A DNA stretch of 64,000 bases from Actinomadura syzygii. GTDB lineage: Bacteria; Actinomycetota; Actinomycetes; Streptosporangiales; Streptosporangiaceae. The stretch lies in assembly GCF_008085905.1 (NCBI RefSeq), contig NZ_VSFF01000002.1, positions 310,001-374,000 on the forward strand. The letters run 5' to 3'. Below the pieces are notes generated by a model. It saw only the letters and a list, made by a program, of their open reading frames with translations, was not told the DNA's origin and ran no database searches. The translations under genes and the position numbers were made by a program. Below, in pieces: positions 1 through 7,019 of the stretch. Each line of letters opens with the position of its first letter. Position 1 is the first letter of the stretch.

Positions 1-2465
1 TGGCCGAGCAGCTGGTGAGCCTGGCTCAGCGCGGCGAGCGCGCGGGCCAGCTCCCAGCGGTCGCCGCACTTGTCGAGCGTGGCGACCGCGTCCTTCAGCA
101 GGGGGAGCCGGTCGACCGGGTCGCTGGCGGCGGCGAGCACCCCGAGCGAGACGCCCCGCACCTGGGCGTGCTCGGAGGTCAGCCGCGCGAGCTGCTCGTG
201 GACGAGCCCGCGCGCCTGGCGCCGCCGTCCCATCGCGAGCAGCGCGCGGGCCGCGTCGGTCCGCCACGGGACGAGGATGGGCAGGTCGAGCCCCCACTTC
301 ACCATCAGCTCGCCGCACATCTCGAAGTCGCCGAGCGCGGCCTGCCCGTTGTCGGTGGCGAGCTTGCACCGTCCCCTGGCCTGCATGTAGTGCAGGCCGA
401 GCGGGGTGCGGAGCAGCACCTCCGGCACCGGCATCGCGAGGTAGCGGGCGGCCTCCAGGTACTTGCCGAGCGCGGTCGTCGCCACCAGCATGATCGTCAC
501 CGGCAGGCCGATGAACATGCCCCAGTCCTGCGGGGAGATCAGGTTCAGCGCGGTCCGGGCGGAGGTCTCGGCGGCGGCCATCCGGCCCTGCCGGACCTCG
601 ATCGCGCCCCGGATCGCCCACAGCAGCGCCTGCTGCGCGAGCGCGTGCCGGTTCGCCGGGGTCATGATCAGGGCGTCGCACCACAGCGCGGCCTTGTCCA
701 GCTCGCCCGCGAAGATCAGCGCCGCGACGGCCGCGAACGTGGAGGCCATCGGGGTGTTGCTCCACTGCGCGCCCTGGAGCACCTGCTCGGCGGCGACGAC
801 GGTGTTGTCGTCGATGTCGCCGTCGAGGGCGTCGGTGAGGACGTCGGCGGCGCGCAGTTGGCCGAGGGCGCGGAACGACACGAGCCCGGCGGGCTGGGGA
901 ACGCTCCAATCGGGTCGCAACGCCCCAAGGTGCTCAGGGAACAAGCAACACACCCACAACCGCAGCGTTTCGAGCCCGACCTGGGCCTCGTCGCCGGGCG
1001 TGCCCTGCGCCGGACGCCGTTCGAGGACGGTCAGCAGCCCGACCACCTCGTCGAGCCGGCCGTGCCAGACCAGATGGCCGATCAGGGCGGACACGTCCTG
1101 CCAGCTCAGCCGTCCCTCCTGGGCGTGCAGGATGAGCTCGGGCAGGTGCCGGGCGGCGGCGGACGGCGAGACCCGCCACTCGGCGCGGACCAGCGCGGCC
1201 TTCAGCGCCGCCCGCTGCTCGTCGTTGGTCGCGAGGTCGTGCGCCCGCCGCAGGAACTCCAGCGCCCGGCCGATCGCGCCGTGCTGGAGGGCCTCCTGCG
1301 CCGCGTCCTCCAGCACGGGGACGACCCACGGCTCGTCGACCTGGTCGGCGCCGAGCAGGTGCTGCGCCAGCACGGTGACCGAGGCCCCGTGGTCGTGCAG
1401 GACGCGGGCCGCGCGCCGGTGCGTCGCGGCCCGGTCGGCGGCGGTGATCGTGTCGGAGATCGCGGCCCGGACGGCGTCGTGCCGGAACCGCCCGCCGGTG
1501 AGCAGGCCGACCGCGGTCAGGGTGCCGACGGCCCGGCCGACGGTCTCGGGGTCGAGGTCGAGCACCTCGGCGAGCGCCGCCGGGGCGACCTCCTCGCCCA
1601 GCAGGTTCAGCGCGCGGGCGACCTGCATGGTCTCGCTGCCGCACCGGTACAGGCACGCGGTCACGGCCTGGGTGAACGCGTCGCCGAGCGGGACCTCGGA
1701 CGACACCGAGCCCTCGGCCACCGAGGTGGGGAGGTGGTCGTCCAGCAGGGCGTGCACGAGCAGCGGGTTGCCGCCGCTCAGCGCGTGGAAGGTCGGCGCC
1801 AGCCGGAGCGCGGCGGCCCGCCCGTAGGTGGTTTCGAGGAGCCCCGCCACCCCCTGCTCGGAGAGCAGGCCGAGCCGGATGGTGCGGCAGTGCGGCTGCC
1901 TGGACAGCTCCGCGCGGAACTGCAGATAGTGCCCCTGCACGCGCCGGTCGCACTGGCTGAGGATGATCAGCAGCCGGGTGGTGCGCATTCGCCGGACCAG
2001 GTAGAGCAGGCACTCCAGGGAGAACGGGTCGGCGTAGTGGACGTCGTCGATCCCGATGATCACTTGGCGGTGCTCGGCCAGATCGAGAATGATCTTGCAG
2101 AGACCGCGCAGCACGTGCGGCGGCGCCCCGATCGGGGGATGTTCAGTGGTCCCGGCCCGCCCGGCGGAGTGGACGGCCTCGTCGATGAGCCGGGCGACGC
2201 GTTCGGCCGTCTCGTCGGACAGTTCCATGCCGTGCAGGAGTTGCGCGATGACGCCCAGGGGCTGGCCCTGTTCGGTGCGCGAGGCGATGGCCTCCAGAAA
2301 TACGGCCCCCACTTCTCTGACCTGCTCGGCGAACTCTTGCAGCAGTGCCGTCTTTCCGGTCGCGGGCGCCCCGCTGATCAGCGCCAGTGAACCGTCGCCG
2401 TCCCCCTGGCCGGCGAATGCGTCGGCGAGCATACGAAGATCGTTATCTCGTTCGACCAGCCTCAT
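1..2465 (-). CDS. LAL-type (large ATP-binding LuxR family) transcriptional regulator, 3' end cut by window edge
   Basis: This frame is open from an ATG at 2465 to the left edge (821 codons, no stop). It starts MRLVERDNDL and has a Walker A motif GAPATGKT at residues 32-39 and a Walker B-like VIIGIDD at 135-141, followed by a long helical, TPR-like region. This is the layout of LAL regulators (MalT/PikD/RapH type), which are usually about 900-1000 aa with a LuxR helix-turn-helix at the extreme C-terminus; that part lies outside the window, so DNA binding is inferred from family only. It is divergent from the DUF5988/thioesterase/SARP operon and probably a cluster-situated activator. No strong Shine-Dalgarno is seen before the ATG, but it is the first in-frame start that retains the Walker region. 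The family call is firm; the pathway role is inference from position. Confidence 0.85.
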   Translation of the reverse strand, partial: MRLVERDNDLRMLADAFAGQGDGDGSLALISGAPATGKTALLQEFAEQVREVGAVFLEAIASRTEQGQPLGVIAQLLHGMELSDETAERVARLIDEAVHSAGRAGTTEHPPIGAPPHVLRGLCKIILDLAEHRQVIIGIDDVHYADPFSLECLLYLVRRMRTTRLLIILSQCDRRVQGHYLQFRAELSRQPHCRTIRLGLLSEQGVAGLLETTYGRAAALRLAPTFHALSGGNPLLVHALLDDHLPTSVAEGSVSSEVPLGDAFTQAVTACLYRCGSETMQVARALNLLGEEVAPAALAEVLDLDPETVGRAVGTLTAVGLLTGGRFRHDAVRAAISDTITAADRAATHRRAARVLHDHGASVTVLAQHLLGADQVDEPWVVPVLEDAAQEALQHGAIGRALEFLRRAHDLATNDEQRAALKAALVRAEWRVSPSAAARHLPELILHAQEGRLSWQDVSALIGHLVWHGRLDEVVGLLTVLERRPAQGTPGDEAQVGLETLRLWVCCLFPEHLGALRPDWSVPQPAGLVSFRALGQLRAADVLTDALDGDIDDNTVVAAEQVLQGAQWSNTPMASTFAAVAALIFAGELDKAALWCDALIMTPANRHALAQQALLWAIRGAIEVRQGRMAAAETSARTALNLISPQDWGMFIGLPVTIMLVATTALGKYLEAARYLAMPVPEVLLRTPLGLHYMQARGRCKLATDNGQAALGDFEMCGELMVKWGLDLPILVPWRTDAARALLAMGRRRQARGLVHEQLARLTSEHAQVRGVSLGVLAAASDPVDRLPLLKDAVATLDKCGDRWELARALAALSQAHQLLG

Positions 2466-2811
2466 GAGGAGCCCCCGGTCAAGTTCCCGCACGTAACCGA
2501 ACCGAATTCTAATTCCCTGCGCAGCCGCCCCCGCACGGTGCCCGGCATCGCGCTTAATTATCGGTAAGTCTATCAGCGGGCTTCCGGCGCGACCAGCGGT
2601 GATGTGTGCGCGGAATGGATCGGACGGTCGTCGAGGACACTCTGAGCAGGTATTCGCAAAGGTTGACCGGGAGTGAAGCGAGATCTGGGAACTTGATCAC
2701 AGAGTCGAGGTCGATTTGTTTCGGTCATCGAGCGGGGGCGTTGTGGCCGGGCCCCATCCGGAGGGCCGATGTGATGGCAGCCGCTGACGCTACTTACCCC
2801 CTGAATCGCCT

Positions 2812-2839
2812 TAGGGGTGGAGTAAGGGTGCTAGGGGTG
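2812..2839 (+). promoter_or_regulatory. Candidate SARP operator: three TAGGGGTG-like direct repeats
   Basis: TAGGGGTG (2812-2819), TAAGGGTG (2823-2830) and TAGGGGTG (2832-2839) are direct repeats at about one helical turn (starts 11 and 9 bp apart). They lie just upstream of an A+T-rich stretch (TTACAA at 2845-2850) that could serve as a -10 region. SARPs bind heptameric direct repeats at roughly 11-bp pitch overlapping the -35 position. A SARP is encoded by the third gene of the operon downstream, so autoregulation is plausible. The repeats are seen; the function is inference. Confidence 0.3.
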
Positions 2840-2907
2840 TTCCGTTACAAACCGTGATATTCGCATCATTGATGCGGTGTGGTCGACACGGACCACCTTC
2901 GGGAGTT

Positions 2908-2913
2908 GGAGGG
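2908..2913 (+). promoter_or_regulatory. Ribosome binding site that decides the DUF5988 start
   Basis: GGAGGG lies eight bases before the ATG at 2922 and favours that start over the upstream in-frame ATG at 2877, which has no comparable site. Confidence 0.6.
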
Positions 2914-2921
2914 TCTGTCAA

Positions 2922-3173
2922 ATGAGTGAAGCCGACAGCAGGTCCGCCGGCGCTCGCGCGGCGGAGCCCGGAACGGTGGAGGCCGCGCTCGTCGGCGGCC
3001 CCGCGGACATCCCCGAATCGACGCGCCGGTGCCGGGCGGACGCCGGCGCGCGGACGATCAAACTGGCCCACCGCGGAGGATACGAGCACTTCGAGTTGGT
3101 CGACGCGGCCGACGCGGCCGCGGACGGACCCGCGGTCTTCCGGTGGACCACCAGGACCAAGATCGCCGAGTGA
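2922..3173 (+). CDS. Small DUF5988-family protein of polyketide clusters
   Basis: An 83-aa protein (MSEADSRSAG...) chosen from the GGAGGG site before the ATG at 2922. Its C-terminal half carries the pattern I associate with DUF5988: an LVGGPADIPE segment, then GGYEHFEL and the closing VFRWTTRTKIAE. There are no membrane segments, cysteine clusters or catalytic motifs. DUF5988 proteins recur in actinobacterial polyketide clusters, often beside regulators or a type II thioesterase, and their function is not known to me. It is the first gene of a three-gene unit, 35 bp before the thioesterase, which itself overlaps the SARP. A role in regulation or in PKS housekeeping can only be inferred from this company. 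Confidence 0.7.
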   Translation: MSEADSRSAGARAAEPGTVEAALVGGPADIPESTRRCRADAGARTIKLAHRGGYEHFELVDAADAAADGPAVFRWTTRTKIAE

Positions 3174-3208
3174 CGAGGCCGGTCCACAGGCCGAGAAAGG
3201 ACCAGCAC

Positions 3209-3985
3209 ATGCCACGCTCCCGCGAGGACGACCGTTGGATACGCCGGTTTCATCCGGACGGTCCCGGTGACGTCCAGCTCGTTTGCTTCCCGCACGCGGG
3301 CGGTTCGGCGAGCTACTACTTCCCGATGTCCAAGGCCATGCCGCCGGAGATCGACGCGCTCGTCCTGCAGTACCCGGGGCGCCAGGACCGCCGCCACGAG
3401 CCGCCCGTCGACAGCGTCCCGCGGCTGGCCGACCAGATCTTCGCCGTGCTCGCGGACCGGCTGTCGCCGCGGTTCGCGTTCTTCGGCCACAGCATGGGCG
3501 CGGTCGTCGCGTTCGAGGTGGCGCGCCGGTTCGCCGCCGAGCGGGGCACGGCGCCGCTGTGGTTCTTCGCGTCCGGGCGGCGCGCCCCGTCGCGGCGGCG
3601 GGCCGGGACCGTCCACACGATGGACGACGCCGAGCTGATCGCCGAGCTCGGCCGGGTCGGCGGCACCGACGCGCGGCTGCTGCGCGACGAGGAGCTGCTC
3701 GCGTCCATCCTCCCGGCGGTGCGCAACGACTACCGGGCCATCGAGCGCTACGCGTGGACGCCAGGCCCACCGGTGGACTGCCCCGTCACCGTCCTCGTCG
3801 GCGAGTCGGACCCGCAGACCACGGTGGACGAGGCCATCGCGTGGCAGGAGCACTTCACGGGGACGTGCGACCTGCGCGTCTTCCCCGGCGGGCACTTCTA
3901 CCTTGAGGACGCGTCCGCCGAGGTGATCGACACCGTCGTCGGAACGCTCGGCGCCGCGCGGGCGCTCGGGGGGAGCAGAGCGTGA
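3209..3985 (+). CDS. Type II thioesterase (editing thioesterase)
   Basis: A 258-aa alpha/beta hydrolase of normal length for discrete type II thioesterases of PKS/NRPS clusters, which hydrolyse stalled or wrong acyl groups from carrier proteins. The N-terminal CFPHAGGSA motif is typical, the nucleophile is Ser95 in GHSMG (93-97), and the probable acid and base are Asp201 (GESDPQT) and His229 (GGHFYLE). The start at 3209 is preceded by a purine-rich GAGAAAGGA; an upstream in-frame start at 3029 would overlap the small protein and add non-homologous residues. The stop overlaps the SARP start in a GTGA, implying translational coupling. No PKS in the window carries an integrated TE, so this enzyme is for editing and not for product release, which the tetronate cassette provides. 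Confidence 0.92.
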   Translation: MPRSREDDRWIRRFHPDGPGDVQLVCFPHAGGSASYYFPMSKAMPPEIDALVLQYPGRQDRRHEPPVDSVPRLADQIFAVLADRLSPRFAFFGHSMGAVVAFEVARRFAAERGTAPLWFFASGRRAPSRRRAGTVHTMDDAELIAELGRVGGTDARLLRDEELLASILPAVRNDYRAIERYAWTPGPPVDCPVTVLVGESDPQTTVDEAIAWQEHFTGTCDLRVFPGGHFYLEDASAEVIDTVVGTLGAARALGGSRA

Positions 3986-4749
3986 GATACGAGCTACTCG
4001 GACCGATGCGGCTGGTCGACGGGACGGGGACGTCCGCGATCAGCGCGCGCAAGGTCGAGACGGTGCTGGCGGTGCTGCTGATCCGCTCCGACCAGGTCGT
4101 CTCGTTCGACCGGCTGATGGCCGAGATCTGGGGCGACGGACTGCCCCGCCGGGCCACCGCCGGGCTGCACGTCTACGTGTCCCAGCTCCGCAAGTTCCTG
4201 CGCCGTCCGGGCCGGGCGGACAGCCCGGTCGCCACGCGGGTGTCGGGCTACATCCTGCACAAGGGCGTCGACGAGATCGACTTCCACGTGTTCCTGCAGC
4301 TCATGAACCAGGGCCGGGCGCATGCGCGGGAGTGTCGCCACGCGGAGGCCATCGCCTGCTTCGACGACGCGCTGAACCTGTGGCGCGGACCGGTCCTCGG
4401 GGGCCTGCGGTCCGGCCCGATCGTCGACGGCTTCGTCACCTGGCTCACCGAGTCGCGGCTGGAGTGCATGGAGCTGCTGATCGACGCGCAGTTGCAGCTC
4501 GGCCGGCACCGGGAGCTGGTCGGGCGGCTCTATTCGCTGGTCGCAGAGAATCCTCTGCGGGAGACCTTCCACCGTCAGCTCATGCTCGCCCTGTACCGGT
4601 CGGAGCGGCAGGCGGACGCGCTGAAGGTCTATCAGACGGCGCGGTACACCCTCAGCCAGGAGCTGGGGCTCGAACCGTGCCGGGCGCTGCAGGATCTCCA
4701 GCGAGCGATCCTCGCCGGTGATCGCGGGCTCGACGCCTGCGCCATCTGA
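3982..4749 (+). CDS. SARP-family transcriptional activator
   Basis: A 255-aa protein of the small SARP type (AfsR/DnrI/RedD family without an ATPase part). Residues 1-92 form an OmpR-like winged helix DNA-binding domain (YELLGPMRL, then the ARKVETVLAVLL and GLHVYVSQLRKFL segments). Residues 95-245 form the bacterial transcriptional activation domain, rich in helices and ending in the usual YQTARYTLSQELGLEP segment. It starts with GTG and overlaps the thioesterase stop by four bases. SARPs bind direct heptad repeats and activate biosynthetic genes; candidate repeats occur at 2812-2839 upstream of its own operon. It converges on the tetronate operon, with a hairpin between them. Family assignment is firm, target genes are inferred. 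Confidence 0.92.
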   Translation: MRYELLGPMRLVDGTGTSAISARKVETVLAVLLIRSDQVVSFDRLMAEIWGDGLPRRATAGLHVYVSQLRKFLRRPGRADSPVATRVSGYILHKGVDEIDFHVFLQLMNQGRAHARECRHAEAIACFDDALNLWRGPVLGGLRSGPIVDGFVTWLTESRLECMELLIDAQLQLGRHRELVGRLYSLVAENPLRETFHRQLMLALYRSERQADALKVYQTARYTLSQELGLEPCRALQDLQRAILAGDRGLDACAI

Positions 4750-4764
4750 GCGCGGCCCGGGCCG

Positions 4765-4798
4765 TCCCCGCCTCCCCTGCGCGACAGGGAGGCGGGGA
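4765..4798. terminator. Hairpin between converging SARP and hydrolase genes
   Basis: A perfect 12-bp inverted repeat, TCCCCGCCTCCC at 4765-4776 and its complement at 4787-4798, with a 10-base loop that can pair further with one bulge. It sits between the SARP stop (4749) and the hydrolase stop (4829), so it can end both transcripts. No U-tract follows, as is common in actinobacteria. Confidence 0.6.
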
Positions 4799-4828
4799 TC
4801 GTCGGTGCCGGCGGCCCCGGCGTGCGGG

Positions 4829-5917
4829 TCAGGCGCGGTTCCGGGAGAGTCGGCCGCGGGCGCGTTCGGCCTTCAGGAGCAGGCCGATCAGCCCGCCGGC
4901 CGGGGAGCGGACGTTCCGGCAGCGGAACAGGGACGCGACCGTCCAGAGCTGCGTCTCCCGCTGGTGCGCGGGGCAGCCGTGGACGTCGTCGTGCTCGACG
5001 AGTTCGAGCCGCCGCACGTTGTCCCGCAGCAGTCGGACGTCCGCGGGCGGGATGATCTCGTCGCGGAGGCTGGCGGTGTAGCAGACGGGGACGTCCAGCT
5101 TGGCGAGCCGGGCGGCGGACAGCGCCCACTCGCCGAGCCCGCCCGCGACCTCGCCGGACGGGACGCCGATCATGTGCGCGAGGGCGTCCACGGTGATCCG
5201 GGGGAGCCGGCGCTGCCAGCCGGTGTCGGTGAAGAACTCCCCGATCGGCGCGCCGACCGTGATGACGCCGCGCAGCCTCGGGTCCTCGGTCGCGCAGCGC
5301 AGCGCCATGTGGCCGCTGAAGCTGAGCGCGATCGCGTACGTGTCGGCGACGTCGGCGCGTCCGGCGACGGCGTCGAGGATCGCCGGGAGCATCCGCCACG
5401 AGTCCGGCCCGTAGCGGAGGCCGTTCTCGCCGGTGCCGGGCATCTCGGTGACGATCCCGGCGACGCCGAGCCGCCGCATCCCGGCGAGCAGCGGCGCCCA
5501 CTGCTCCTTGACGGTGACGATCCCGCCCATGATCACCAGCAGCGGCTTCGGGTCGGCGGCGGACAGGCCGCTCGCCCAGCACCGGACCGTCCCGCCGTCC
5601 GCCTCGATGGTGAGGAGCTCGACGCCCTCCCGCTCGGCCGCCCACCGGTCGATGGAGCGGACGCCGCGTTCCAGCGCGTCCTGGCGGTCGGGGCCGTCCA
5701 CGAACGGGAACCTGGCCATCGTGTAGTGGCGGGCGGCGTCGAGGTGGCGGCCGCGCCGTTCCAGCGCCTCGCCCGCGCGGACCCATTCGCCGACCCAGCT
5801 CCCCGGGCCGCCGCCCTCGTCCGCCTCGATCCGGTCGAGCAGCTCGCGGTAGCCCTTGATGCGCTGGCCCTGGGCGTGCGAGCCGACGTACCGCTTCAGT
5901 TCCTGGACGTCGTTCAT
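4829..5917 (-). CDS. Alpha/beta hydrolase of the tetronate cassette (predicted acetate-eliminating enzyme)
   Basis: A 362-aa FrsA-like alpha/beta hydrolase with an N-terminal helical part (1-95) and a hydrolase core (100-335). In tetronate pathways the enzyme in this position (AbyA5 type, abyssomicin) eliminates acetate from the O-acetylated tetronate hydroxymethyl to give the exocyclic methylene. The nucleophile elbow reads ALSFSGHMAL, so Ser201 sits in S-x-S-x-H and not in the usual G-x-S-x-G. Asp286 (LRDEIIP) and His313 or His318 are the likely remaining triad. Its ATG overlaps the stop of the acyltransferase gene in an ATGA, and it is the last gene of the operon. Function is assigned from the gene set and order; the sequence alone would only say hydrolase. 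Confidence 0.82.
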   Translation of the reverse strand: MNDVQELKRYVGSHAQGQRIKGYRELLDRIEADEGGGPGSWVGEWVRAGEALERRGRHLDAARHYTMARFPFVDGPDRQDALERGVRSIDRWAAEREGVELLTIEADGGTVRCWASGLSAADPKPLLVIMGGIVTVKEQWAPLLAGMRRLGVAGIVTEMPGTGENGLRYGPDSWRMLPAILDAVAGRADVADTYAIALSFSGHMALRCATEDPRLRGVITVGAPIGEFFTDTGWQRRLPRITVDALAHMIGVPSGEVAGGLGEWALSAARLAKLDVPVCYTASLRDEIIPPADVRLLRDNVRRLELVEHDDVHGCPAHQRETQLWTVASLFRCRNVRSPAGGLIGLLLKAERARGRLSRNRA

Positions 5918-6717
5918 CCCCGCTCCTCCCCGGCCGCCGGGGCCGGGTCGGCGGGCGGGTCGGCGGGCTTGACCGTCTCCAGGGCGTCGCGGAGGTCGGC
6001 GAGGACGTCGGCCGCCTCGGCGCCGTCGACGACCCGGTGGTCGAAGGTCAGATTCAGCCGCATGACCGGTGCGACCGCGACCCGCCCGTCCCGGACGACC
6101 GGACGGTCCGCGGTGCGGCCGAGCCCGAGCGTGATCGTCGTCCCGCCGACCGAGTGGAAGCCGTCGACGGGGCGGTGCGCGAGGGAGGTGACGGCGAACG
6201 TGCCCATGGTCGCGGAGCGGCGGCGCAGCGGCCGCACCCCGGCGCGGAACGCGAGCGTGCCGAGCGGCCAGGGGAGCCGCCGCAGCAGCCGGGCCCCGGC
6301 GAACTCCGGCATCGTCTCGGGGTCGCCGTCGCGGAACCGGTCGAGCTGCTCCTGGATGCCGTCGAGGCTCGTATGCTCCAGGCCGTTCAGCACGGCGGAG
6401 AGGACGACGCGTTCGCCGCCCAGCGTCCGGTCCATGGTGAACTTGCCGTTCACGGTGTCGTACCGCGCGACCCTCGGCCGGACGCGGCCGCGGATCGCCG
6501 CGTTCGCGGCGGGCCGGGCGGCGAGCACCCGCGCGGCGGCGTGCAGCACGTACGACGTGGTCGAGTAGTGGCGGCCCGCGGCGTGCGCGGCGGCCCGGTG
6601 CGCCCGGACGCCGGTCATGTCGACCTCGGTGTCGAGGTGGACCGGGGCGAACGACCGGATCTCGTCGAGGAAGCGCAGCGTGGGGCGGCGCTCGCGGGCG
6701 ATCGGCGCGACGCTCAC
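5914..6717 (-). CDS. E2-like acyltransferase of the tetronate cassette (predicted O-acetyltransferase)
   Basis: A 267-aa protein equal to the catalytic domain of 2-oxoacid dehydrogenase E2 acyltransferases, but with no lipoyl or subunit-binding domain. The active-site motif HxxxDG is HRVVDG (227-232, His227, Asp231), preceded by the usual hydrophobic LNLTF strand. In tetronate pathways the protein of this type (AbyA4-like) acetylates the primary alcohol of the tetronate, preparing it for elimination. The start is a GTG at 6717 that overlaps the ACP stop (GTGA), and its own stop overlaps the hydrolase ATG. The C-terminal 18 residues are rich in Pro, Ala and Asp. It is not a malonyl-type AT and so is no candidate to serve the AT-less PKS module. 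Confidence 0.85.
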   Translation of the reverse strand: MSVAPIARERRPTLRFLDEIRSFAPVHLDTEVDMTGVRAHRAAAHAAGRHYSTTSYVLHAAARVLAARPAANAAIRGRVRPRVARYDTVNGKFTMDRTLGGERVVLSAVLNGLEHTSLDGIQEQLDRFRDGDPETMPEFAGARLLRRLPWPLGTLAFRAGVRPLRRRSATMGTFAVTSLAHRPVDGFHSVGGTTITLGLGRTADRPVVRDGRVAVAPVMRLNLTFDHRVVDGAEAADVLADLRDALETVKPADPPADPAPAAGEERG

Positions 6718-7019
6718 GGCGCCGTCGTCCGGGCGCCGGTCCGGGTGTCCGCGCGGTTGTCGGTGCGGTTGTCGGTGCGGGTGTCCGTGCGGGTGTCCGT
6801 GCGGGCCAGCCCGAAGATCTCGGTGAGCGTGCTCGCCTCCAGGAACCAGCTCAGCGGCAGGCTGCGGCCGGTGCGCCGCTCCAGCAGGGTGAGCAGGGAG
6901 AGGACGTGCACGGAGTCCCAGCCGGGGACCTGGTCGAGCGGCGCTGCCAGGTCCTCCTCGGTCACGGACAGGCCGAGCTCCTCGCGCAGCAGCGCGCGGA
7001 ACTCCTCGATGGTGTTCAC
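6714..7019 (-). CDS. Stand-alone acyl carrier protein for the glyceryl unit
   Basis: A 101-aa acyl carrier protein. The phosphopantetheine site is Ser36 in GWDSVHVLSLL. In tetronate biosynthesis a free ACP (AbyA3 type) carries the glyceryl unit made from 1,3-bisphosphoglycerate by the FkbH-like enzyme. The start is a GTG at 7019 in a GTGA overlap with the FkbH stop, preceded by GGCGAAGG; it ends in a GTGA overlap with the acyltransferase. Residues after about 75 are unusual for an ACP: a tail built of repeated RTDT/RTDN units coded by a 12-bp tandem repeat (6742-6801). The carrier domain itself is complete without this tail. Confidence 0.9.
   Translation of the reverse strand: MNTIEEFRALLREELGLSVTEEDLAAPLDQVPGWDSVHVLSLLTLLERRTGRSLPLSWFLEASTLTEIFGLARTDTRTDTRTDNRTDNRADTRTGARTTAP
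6742..6801 (-). repeat. Five tandem 12-bp units in the ACP tail
   Basis: Five consecutive 12-bp units (6742-6753, 6754-6765, 6766-6777, 6778-6789, 6790-6801). The middle and last pairs are identical within each pair. Being in frame, they encode repeated Arg-Thr-Asp-Thr/Asn tetrapeptides at the ACP C-terminus. The unit length keeps the frame whatever the copy number. Confidence 0.9.

Larger units (their letters stand above)
2466..2921. promoter_or_regulatory. Divergent intergenic promoter region between the LAL regulator and the DUF5988/TEII/SARP operon
   Basis: A 456-bp stretch without a credible gene. It is less GC-rich than its surroundings, with A+T patches around 2550-2575, 2640-2720 and 2840-2875. 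It must hold the promoters of both divergent units. The only short ORF (2606-2857) has no ribosome binding site and no recognisable protein character. Repeated TAGGGGTG-like elements at 2812-2839 are listed separately. Confidence 0.5.

Noticed and set aside
2606..2857. Possible 83-aa gene in the regulatory gap
   Set aside because: No ribosome binding site, no coding character, and it overlaps the promoter-like repeats.
3209..3985. Thioesterase as the chain-release enzyme
   Set aside because: It is a discrete type II thioesterase, and release is explained by the tetronate cassette.
5914..6717. E2-like acyltransferase as a trans-acting AT for the AT-less module
   Set aside because: It has the HxxxDG motif of 2-oxoacid dehydrogenase acyltransferases and no GHSxG, so it is not of the malonyl-CoA transacylase family.
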